A DNA stretch of 22,549 nucleotides from IMG/VR virus record IMGVR_UViG_3300036985_003072, positions 1 to 22,549 of that record, one strand, 5' to 3'. The position numbers were made by a program, and so were the translations under genes. Under the pieces are notes generated by a model. It did not search any database. It was not told the origin of the DNA and saw only the letters and a list, made by a program, of their open reading frames with translations. Numbering within the stretch: the first letter of the stretch is position 1; each line of letters starts with the position of its first letter. Shown piece after piece: positions 13,402-21,300 of this stretch. This stretch comes from a virus.

Positions 13402-15444
13402 ATGGCCAACACCCGCACCCTACAACGCTCATTCACTGGCGGCGAGATCAGCCCGGAAATGTTCGGGCGTATCGACGACGCCAAATTCCAGTCCGGACTG
13501 GCCACCTGTCGCAACTTTATTGTCAAGCCGCAGGGGCCCGCGCAGAACCGCGCCGGCTTTCAGTTCGTGCGCGCGGTCAAGGACTCGACTAAAAAAGTCA
13601 ACCTGATCCCGTTCACTTACTCAACCACCCAGACCATGATGATCGAATGTGGCGCGGGTTACTTTCGCTTCCATACCCTGGGCGCAACGCTGTTGTCGAG
13701 CGGCGTACCTTACGAGATCGTCAACCCTTACGCAGCAGCCGACCTGTTTGATCTGCACTACGTGCAATCCGCCGACGTGTTGACCATCGTCCACCCCAAC
13801 TACCCGCCGCAAGAATTGCGCCGCCTGGGCGCACTGAGCTGGACCCTGACCCCCTTGTCTTTCGCCGCGCCCATCGCCGCGCCCAGTGCCCCAGCGGCGA
13901 CGCCCACCGGTGCCGGTGCCCTGAGTTATTCGTATGTGGTCACCTCGGTGGCGGCCGACGGGGTGTCTGAATCGGCACAATCCGCCGCGGCGACCTGTAC
14001 CAATAACATCTTTACCACCGGCAACTTCAACACCATCAGCTGGACAGCAGTGACCGGCGCAGCGCGCTATAACGTGTTCAAGATGCAGGGCGGCCTGTAC
14101 GGCTATATCGGCCAGACCACCACCCTGTCAGTGAAGGATGACAACATCGCCCCGGATCTGAGCAAAACCCCGCCGCTGTATGATGTGGTGTTCCAGGCCG
14201 CCGGCGATTACCCGGCGTCGGTGTCGTATTTTGAACAGCGCCGTTGCTTCGCCGGTACCACCAACAAGCCCCAAAACATCTGGATGACCAAGTCCGGCAC
14301 CGAGTCGGTGATGAGTTATTCGCTACCGATTCGCGACGATGACCGCATCGCTTTCCGGGTGGCGGCACGCGAAGCTAACACCATCCGTCACATCGTGCCG
14401 TTAACCCAATTGTTACTGTTAACCAGCGCCGCCGAGTGGCGGGTGACGTCGCTCAACTCTGACGCCATCACCCCGACCACTATCTCTGTGCGCCCGCAAT
14501 CCTACATCGGCGCCAACAACGTGCAACCGGTGGTGATCAACAACACCCTGCTTTATCCGGCGGCGCGCGGCGGCCACATTCGCGAATGCGCCTACAACTG
14601 GCAGGCCAACGGTTTCATCTCCGGGGATCTATCGCTACGTGCGCCGCACCTGTTCGACAACCTGGACATTACCAGCATGGCCTACAGCAAAGCGCCTCTG
14701 CCGATCGTGTGGATGGTGTCGACCTCCGGCAAATTGCTGGGGGTTACCTACGTGCCGGAACAACAAATTGGTGCCTGGCATTGGCACGATACCGACGGGG
14801 TGTTTGAGTCGTGCGCGGTGATAGCGGAGGGCAGCGAGGATATTCTGTACTGCGTGATCCGGCGCACCATCAACGGCAGTTCGGTGCGCTATATCGAGCG
14901 CATGGTGTCGCGGCAGTTTGTCGATCCGGCCGACGCGTTTTTTGTCGATGCCGGCCTGACTTACTCTGGCGCACCGGCCACCACCATCTCTGGGCTATCG
15001 CACCTGGAGGGCAAGACCGTCAATATCTTGGCCGATGGTGCCGTGCACCCGCAGCTGGTAGTCACGTCAGGAGCGATCACCCTGCAACAAGCCGCGAGCA
15101 AAGTGCAAGTGGGCTTGCCGATCATCGCCGACGCGCAAACCTTGCCGGTGGCGCTACAGGTCGACAACGGCTTTGCCCAGGGCCGTTACAAGAATGTCAA
15201 CAAAGCCTGGCTACGGGTATTTCGCTCGTCGGGTGTATTCATCGGCCCTGATACCGACAACCTGGTGGAAGCCAAACAACGCACCACCGAAGCCTACGGC
15301 ACCCCGCCTGCCTTGAAAAGCGAAGAGATCCCCATTCTGTTGACGCCGTCCTGGTCAGACAGTGGGCAGATCAGCATTCGTCAGTCCGATCCTCTGCCTT
15401 TAACCCTGGTCAGTCTGACCTTGGAAGTTGCGCTCGGCGGTTAA
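13402..15444 (+). CDS. Tail tubular protein B / nozzle (T7 gp12-like)
   Basis: 680 residues from ATG 13402, set by the ribosome site GGGAGA at 13391-13396; an ATG at 13294 in the same frame is within the adaptor gene and is rejected. The opening RSFTGGEISPEMFGRIDDAK, then ATCRNFIVKPQGPAQNRAGF, is the well-conserved start of podophage nozzle proteins. Residues about 155-255 look like an inserted fibronectin-III/Ig-like domain (ALSYSYVVTSVAADGVSES ... ISWTAVTGAARYNVFK), common in this family and perhaps involved in surface contact. The rest is beta-propeller-like (repeated W-M-V-S, W-H-W-H). The stop TAA lies in copy C of the boundary element. The protein forms the tail tip that holds DNA in and contacts the cell surface. 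Confidence 0.88.
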   Translation: MANTRTLQRSFTGGEISPEMFGRIDDAKFQSGLATCRNFIVKPQGPAQNRAGFQFVRAVKDSTKKVNLIPFTYSTTQTMMIECGAGYFRFHTLGATLLSSGVPYEIVNPYAAADLFDLHYVQSADVLTIVHPNYPPQELRRLGALSWTLTPLSFAAPIAAPSAPAATPTGAGALSYSYVVTSVAADGVSESAQSAAATCTNNIFTTGNFNTISWTAVTGAARYNVFKMQGGLYGYIGQTTTLSVKDDNIAPDLSKTPPLYDVVFQAAGDYPASVSYFEQRRCFAGTTNKPQNIWMTKSGTESVMSYSLPIRDDDRIAFRVAAREANTIRHIVPLTQLLLLTSAAEWRVTSLNSDAITPTTISVRPQSYIGANNVQPVVINNTLLYPAARGGHIRECAYNWQANGFISGDLSLRAPHLFDNLDITSMAYSKAPLPIVWMVSTSGKLLGVTYVPEQQIGAWHWHDTDGVFESCAVIAEGSEDILYCVIRRTINGSSVRYIERMVSRQFVDPADAFFVDAGLTYSGAPATTISGLSHLEGKTVNILADGAVHPQLVVTSGAITLQQAASKVQVGLPIIADAQTLPVALQVDNGFAQGRYKNVNKAWLRVFRSSGVFIGPDTDNLVEAKQRTTEAYGTPPALKSEEIPILLTPSWSDSGQISIRQSDPLPLTLVSLTLEVALGG

Positions 15445-15456
15445 TGCACTTACCGC
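15442..15456 (+). promoter_or_regulatory. Boundary element, degenerate copy C
   Basis: TAATGCACTTACCGC matches TGATGCACTTGTCGC of copies A and B at 12 of 15 positions and again includes the upstream stop codon. TCCACCAT follows at 15477-15484, about 32 bases after TGCACTT as in copy A (33). The next ATG is 60 bases after the stop. Confidence 0.4.
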
Positions 15457-15504
15457 AAACGTCGGGGGGTAAGGTGTCCACCATTATCCTTCGGAGTTTC
15501 AGAC

Positions 15505-16098
15505 ATGGCAGCAGCACCCAAACCAGGCCTCGGCGCCGCGTCCCTAATCATGGAGATCGGCGGCGCCGTATCATCAGGTATCGGCAGTTTCTATAGCGCC
15601 AAAGCGCAAAAATATCAACTTCAATCCCAGGCCATCATGGCCGATACCAACGCGCGTATCGCCGAACTGGGGGCGCAATCGGCCCTGAACCAAGGGCAAG
15701 CCGAAGTCGGTAACCTCACCCTGCAAGCCGGCAAGCTCAAGAGCGCCCAGCGCGCCACCTTGGCCGCCAACGGTGTCGATCTGGGTGAAGGCAACGCCGC
15801 CGAGATCCAGGCCTCGACCGAGATCATGAAGGAAGTCGACAAGAATACGGTCACCGCTAACGCGCTCAAGAGCGCCTGGGGCTATCGCATGCAAGCCACC
15901 AATTTCCAGAATGAAGCACTGACCGCGCGCGGCACAGCGGGCGCAATCTCGCCGTGGATGAGTGGCGCAGGCACCTTGTTGGGCAGCGCGGGTTCGGTGG
16001 CCAGCAACTGGTACATGATGAATAAAGTAGGTGCCCTTGGCGGGCCCAACGGTGGCTCGGGGTCGGCCGGCAGTACCGGCGCGATAGGCGGTAAATAA
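15505..16098 (+). CDS. Internal virion core protein, T7 gp14-like
   Basis: 197 residues with CGGAG at 15492-15496. A glycine-rich hydrophobic segment at about 11-32 (ASLIMEIGGAVSSGIGSFY) is followed by a long Ala/Gln helix with Q-x-x-I-M-A-D-T-N-A-R-I-A-E and the ANGVDLGEGNAAEIQAST motif, which marks the gp14-like core family (G-V-D-x-x-x-G-x-x-x-x-x-x). A second hydrophobic region at about 145-175 (GAGTLLGSAGSVASNWYMM) suits insertion in the outer membrane. In T7 the gp14 family is ejected first and forms the outer-membrane pore for genome entry. The two genes that follow would supply the rest of the ejection channel. Confidence 0.85.
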   Translation: MAAAPKPGLGAASLIMEIGGAVSSGIGSFYSAKAQKYQLQSQAIMADTNARIAELGAQSALNQGQAEVGNLTLQAGKLKSAQRATLAANGVDLGEGNAAEIQASTEIMKEVDKNTVTANALKSAWGYRMQATNFQNEALTARGTAGAISPWMSGAGTLLGSAGSVASNWYMMNKVGALGGPNGGSGSAGSTGAIGGK

Positions 16099-16100
16099 TT

Positions 16101-18311
16101 ATGCCTAAAGTCCCAACCTATGACCGCTTCCAAGCGACCCCCAACACCCTGCCGCAAGCCTTTGCGCAGACCCCCAACACCCATCCCGAACTAGCGGGCC
16201 GACAGGCCCATGAGATCGGTCAAGGTTTAACCAGCGCGGGCGATGCGCTGGGCAAGATCGCCCAAGACATGATGGTCGAGACCAATCAGACCCGGTTGGA
16301 TGATGCCTCGTTGCAGCTCAGAGAAGGCGCGCGCAAATTGCAGTTCGGCCAACAGACCCAATCCGGCCAACAAGATCCCGGCACCCCGGTGGGCTATGCG
16401 CAACTGAAAGGCAAAGACGCCCTGGAGCGGCCCAACGGCCAACCCTTGTCCGAAGAGTATGGCGCGATGCTTCAGGAGCAAGTCGGCAAGATCGGCGACA
16501 GCCTGGGTAACGATGCCCAGAAAGCCGCGTTTGCCCATTACGCCGGGGGCTTTACCTCCGGCTTTAAAGATAACATCTGGCAGCACGCTTTCCAGGAGCA
16601 ACGCACCTATAACCTATCGGTGGCGGATGGTTTGAAGAGCGAAGCCATCGAAAACCTGAAGAGCAACTACCACAACCCAGGGGCCGCTGAAGAGGCGATC
16701 ACCACCGTGTTGCAACAGACCAACCGCATCGGCAAGCTGAAAGGGCTATCGGTAGCGGAGATCGACGCCAGCGCCAAGAAGGAAGTCAGCGGCGCGCTAC
16801 AAGTTGGCATCGCTGCGTTCCTGGCCGAGGGCGACCCGGAAGGCGCGCACAACTTCTACAACCAGTTTTCCCAGCACATGACCATGGACGACGCGTTACC
16901 GGTCAAGGCCAAGATCTCAGCGGCCGGGGATAACAAGATCGGCTTGGCTCACGGCCAGGCGGCGTTTTCTCAAGCGCTACCCGCAGCGCCGGCACAGATG
17001 GCGTTCGGCGCTATGGTCGGCGATGTGTTCAGCAAGGGCATTGTGCAGACTGAATCGGGCGGCAACCAGTTTGATGCCAACGGCAAGCCGTTACAGCACG
17101 TCAACGGCAACGGCACCTCCGATTTCGGCAAGGCTCAGGTCAACGAAAACACCGCACCGGAAGCCGCAAAACTGGCCGGGCTACCTTGGGACGAGCACAA
17201 GTACAAGAACGACCCCGACTACAACCACGCGCTGGGCCTGGCTTTCTTTCAAGAGCAATACCGGGTGCATGGCAACGACCTGACCAAAGCAGTGGCGGCC
17301 TACAACGCCCCGAAAGCGACGGCGGACGCGGTCAAAGAAGCGGCCAAGAAAGGCAATGAGGATAAAACCTGGTTCGACTTCCTGCGCCCTGACGTGCAGA
17401 GCTACGTCAGCACCAGCGTTGCCAACTACAACAAAGCCGCCAGCAAACCCAAGCCTGAAATGACCATGGCCGATGTCGAGCCTCACCTGGCATCCCAGAA
17501 CCTGTCGCCCGAGCGCTTGAAGATTGCACGCAACGAAGCTGAATATCACATCAAGACCTACAACGCGCAGACCAAACAACAGGGTGAACAGGGCCTGGCG
17601 CAAGCCATTGAGTACATGGACAAGAACAAACAGACGTTTAATCAGATCCCGCAACCCTATCGCGACGCAGTACCCACCGACAAGTGGGGCGCGGCGGACA
17701 GTGCGGGCAAGAACCTGGCCGAGAACAAAACCAACCTGGGGCTGTACAACATCCTGGCCGCCGATCCCACCAAAGACCCACAGACCGGCAAACCGCTGTC
17801 CGACGAGGGCTTTATGAAGTACCGCGCGGAGCTATCCGAGAGCGACTTCAAGCACTTCTCGAACGAGCGCAACAAGAAAAGCGGGGCTACTCCCGGCAGC
17901 AACGACCCCGGCGATCTGAATACCGGCGCGATCAAAGCGTCTTTAGACAACAGTCTAAACCAGTTGGGCATCGATCCCTCGCCGAAGAGCGACGGGGGTA
18001 CCGATGCCGCGCGCGTAGGTTCAATCCGCAAATTCGTTGATACCTATTTCTACACAGCGCAACGCGATGCCGGGAAGAAGTTCACCGATGCCGAAGTCAA
18101 TGATCATCTCACTGCGCTGTTCATGAAGAACCAGACCATCAAGAACTTCATGTCCAAAGATTACTCCGGTGCGCTGTTGGGGATGCAGAAAAGAGACTTA
18201 CAGCCAGGCACCCTAAAAGAGATCAAGGCGAGCCTTAAGCAATCAGGTGTTGGCAACCCTACCGACGCACAAATAATTGGACACTACTGGCAGACTCAGG
18301 TTTCACGATGA
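16101..18311 (+). CDS. Ejection/core protein with lytic transglycosylase domain
   Basis: 736 residues. Residues 1-295 are helical core-protein sequence. Residues about 305-415 form a goose-lysozyme/Slt-like transglycosylase: V-Q-T-E-S-G-G with the catalytic candidate E318, then GKAQVNENTA (343-352), the helix HALGLAFFQEQY and the closing A-V-A-A-Y-N-A-P (398-403). These are the standard E-S-x-G, G-x-x-Q, and A-Y-N motifs, except that the final AYNAG is AYNAP. Residues 420-736 are again helical and structural. The enzyme would open peptidoglycan locally so DNA can cross the periplasm; this is an entry enzyme, not a lysis enzyme. It ends in an ATGA overlap with the giant gene. In epsilon15/BPP-1-type phages such a protein lies at this place. 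Confidence 0.85.
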   Translation: MPKVPTYDRFQATPNTLPQAFAQTPNTHPELAGRQAHEIGQGLTSAGDALGKIAQDMMVETNQTRLDDASLQLREGARKLQFGQQTQSGQQDPGTPVGYAQLKGKDALERPNGQPLSEEYGAMLQEQVGKIGDSLGNDAQKAAFAHYAGGFTSGFKDNIWQHAFQEQRTYNLSVADGLKSEAIENLKSNYHNPGAAEEAITTVLQQTNRIGKLKGLSVAEIDASAKKEVSGALQVGIAAFLAEGDPEGAHNFYNQFSQHMTMDDALPVKAKISAAGDNKIGLAHGQAAFSQALPAAPAQMAFGAMVGDVFSKGIVQTESGGNQFDANGKPLQHVNGNGTSDFGKAQVNENTAPEAAKLAGLPWDEHKYKNDPDYNHALGLAFFQEQYRVHGNDLTKAVAAYNAPKATADAVKEAAKKGNEDKTWFDFLRPDVQSYVSTSVANYNKAASKPKPEMTMADVEPHLASQNLSPERLKIARNEAEYHIKTYNAQTKQQGEQGLAQAIEYMDKNKQTFNQIPQPYRDAVPTDKWGAADSAGKNLAENKTNLGLYNILAADPTKDPQTGKPLSDEGFMKYRAELSESDFKHFSNERNKKSGATPGSNDPGDLNTGAIKASLDNSLNQLGIDPSPKSDGGTDAARVGSIRKFVDTYFYTAQRDAGKKFTDAEVNDHLTALFMKNQTIKNFMSKDYSGALLGMQKRDLQPGTLKEIKASLKQSGVGNPTDAQIIGHYWQTQVSR

Positions 18312-21300
18312 ATATTGACTTTAACGAAGAAGCGACCCCGAACACCGACCCCCATCAAGGGGCTTTGAGCCTACCCGCAGCCGCTCCGGTACCCGACCAG
18401 GCACAAGCCGCGCGCTTCGGTTTTTACGCCGCGTCGGACACCGACCCGCAGACCTACGCCGAGATGTCCCGCCTGGCCAAGATTGCCAATGTACCGGTCG
18501 ATGCAGCGATGGCCAACCCCAAAGAGGTCAAACAACAGGTGAGGATGGGCTCGATTGACTTCAACACCCTGGCGCAAGTCGCACCGGCGACGGCAGCGAC
18601 ACTGGCCAACATCCACGCGGCAAAGCTGGCCCACGATGACGTCAACAATATGTCCGATGTCGAAACCGCGCTGACCTACATGGGTGCATCAGGCCGCGCG
18701 GGGGGCCATGAATTTTTAGCCGCTGGCGCAAAGTTGATCGACGCGGTGCAACCGTTCACCCCCAGTGATCAGGATCTGGCCACCCTGTACAAGAACGATC
18801 CCGAAGGCTTGAAGCGCATGCGCGAGCACAGCGCGGCTACCTTCCTGTCACGCTTTGCCAAGGGCGAAACCCAAGCCGCCAACGCGACCATGGAAGCAAT
18901 ACCGCAACAAGCCAAAGATGCCTATGGGAATCTGAAATACGAGACTACAGACACCGACAACGCGGCGTATCTGTCCCCGGTGAAGATGATCAGCGATATG
19001 ATCCGCTCGATGCCCACTACTGCAGCACTGGCCTTGACTACGTTCTTGACCCGAGGCGCGGCCAATACCGCACGGCAACAAGCCGCGCTCGTCGAAGGCG
19101 CCACCGAAGAGACCATCCGCCAGGCCGGGATCGATGCCGCCACCAAAATGGCCACTCAATTTGGCGCGGCCTCAGAAGGGGTGGTCGGCTATGGCCAACA
19201 AGCCAACCAGACCCAACAAACTCTGGAAGATACCCCAACCAGCACTATCGAATTCAGCCACAAAGCGCGCGACGTCAAGCCGGGCGAGTTGACCCTGGGC
19301 ACCTGGTCAAGCAACCAGGAATTTCAGGATCTGGTTAGTCAGGGCTACGACCCCGCCGCCGCGCGGATCTATCTATCTGCACGCGGCGCAGAGCAAGCGG
19401 GCGCAGTGGCTGGAGTAGTTGACACCCTGACCAACGCAGTCGGCGGTCACTTCCTGGGCAAGATCATCGGTGACGGCGGCAAAGTGCTACCGCGTATCGG
19501 TAAGGGCCTGGCCAACGAAGGCGGGGTGGAAACCGTACAGAGTGGCGGCGAGCAACTGGGCGAGAATGCGGTACTGCAAAGCACTATCAAACCCGATACG
19601 CCGCTAATGGATAACGTCTTTGAAAGCATGATCCAGGGCGGCGTGGTCGGCGGACTAACCGGCGGCACCTTTGCCGGGATCATGGGCGGCGCGCAGAAGC
19701 GCAAAGACCGGGCCGGGCAGTCTGAGCAAAATGCGCAGATGATCGAACAACTGAACAAGCTGTCACAAGCCAGTCAAGTATTGGCGCGCAGCCCAGAGAC
19801 CTTCGAGAACCTGGTGCGACAGGCCAGCGCCAACGGCACCGTCAATCAAATATACATCGAAGCTAACGCGCTGATGCAATCCGGCCTGGCCGATCAGCTC
19901 GCCGCCGTGTCGCCGTCCGTCGCCGCGCAACTGCAAACCGCTGCGCAAACCGGTGGGCAGATCGCCATTCCCATTGAAGAGTACACCACCCAGATTGCGC
20001 CCACTGAGCTGTCGCAACCTTTGCTCGATCATTTAAAGTTAGACCCCGAGGGCTATTCGCGCGCCGAAGCGGCCGCGTACATGCAAAGCGAGGGCGATCA
20101 GCTGCGCGCCGATATGGAAACCACCTTATCGGTTAAGCTGCAAGACCTGGCGTTTCGCCAATCGCGCGACGGTCTGAAGACCCAATTCAAAACCCAGCTG
20201 GACGGGCTCAACCACCACGACAGTCACGTCAACGAAGCCTACGCTACCCACCTGGCCAACTACTTCGGGGTGATGTCCGAGCGGATGGGCATGACGCCTG
20301 AAGAGATGTATCAGCAATTCCCGGTTAACTTCGCGTCGGAGTTAGCGCCTGGGCAGCATTATGATCAACGATCGGTATTTGACCCAGAGCAGGCGGATAT
20401 GTTCGCAGAAGATTTCGCGGACAAAGAATCGACTATTAATAAGTGGGGGGAAACCAGAGGAAATACAGACAGTTCAGGGAACAGAATAACTGCAACTAAA
20501 CAAGGACTGGATAACTTTTGGGAGTATTACGGGGCGGGGCCCAGGGACGATGGTGGAAGACCCATCCTTTTATACCATTCGACGAATGCGGATATATCCC
20601 ACTTTAAAACAGGGCAGAAAACTACCAACAACTATGGTTTGCTTGGTGACGTGGAGACCTCCCGGGCGGGGATATTTGCAACGCCAGAAATTTCCTTCTC
20701 CCAAGAATATCTGAAGGACGGCGCAGGGCAAAATGTCATGCCTGTTTATATGGCACTTGAAAACCCCCTCGACTTACGCGCAGGCTTGAAAGAATCGGAT
20801 GAAAGGGTTCTTGAAACAAACGGAGTAAACACAAAGTATGTTCTTACGATACAAAACGAATGGGAGTTATTCGATAATGATGACGAGGGAAAAAATGATT
20901 TTGTAGACTCATTAAAAAAAGCGGGTTTTGACGGGGCTATCTTCACAGAGGAAGGGCAAGACGGGGAAAGCCACGATACTTACGTCGCATTCTCCCCTGA
21001 ACAGATCAAATCAGCAATAGGTAACAGCGGCCGTTTTGATCCGAACGATCCTAATATCTTGCACCAAAAAGAACCGGCCGAAGGCGCGAACGCGATTACT
21101 GGTGATCTCGAGCGCGTTAATCCCGACGTGCGTGAAGCGGTGGAAAGTCGGATTGCCCGGATGGATGAAGCGGAGCAACAACGGGTGCGAGCCAACCTGG
21201 AAGCTTTCAAAAGCACTTCTTGGGCGGCGGCGGCGATCAAAGGTATGGCGTATCGGGAAATGCTTGAGCGCGCCTTGGTAGGTGAAGATATATCCAACCT

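Noticed and set aside
16101-18311. Endolysin for host lysis
   Set aside because: The transglycosylase domain is buried in a 736-residue core protein between two other ejection genes, which fits an entry role; no holin or spanin is nearby.
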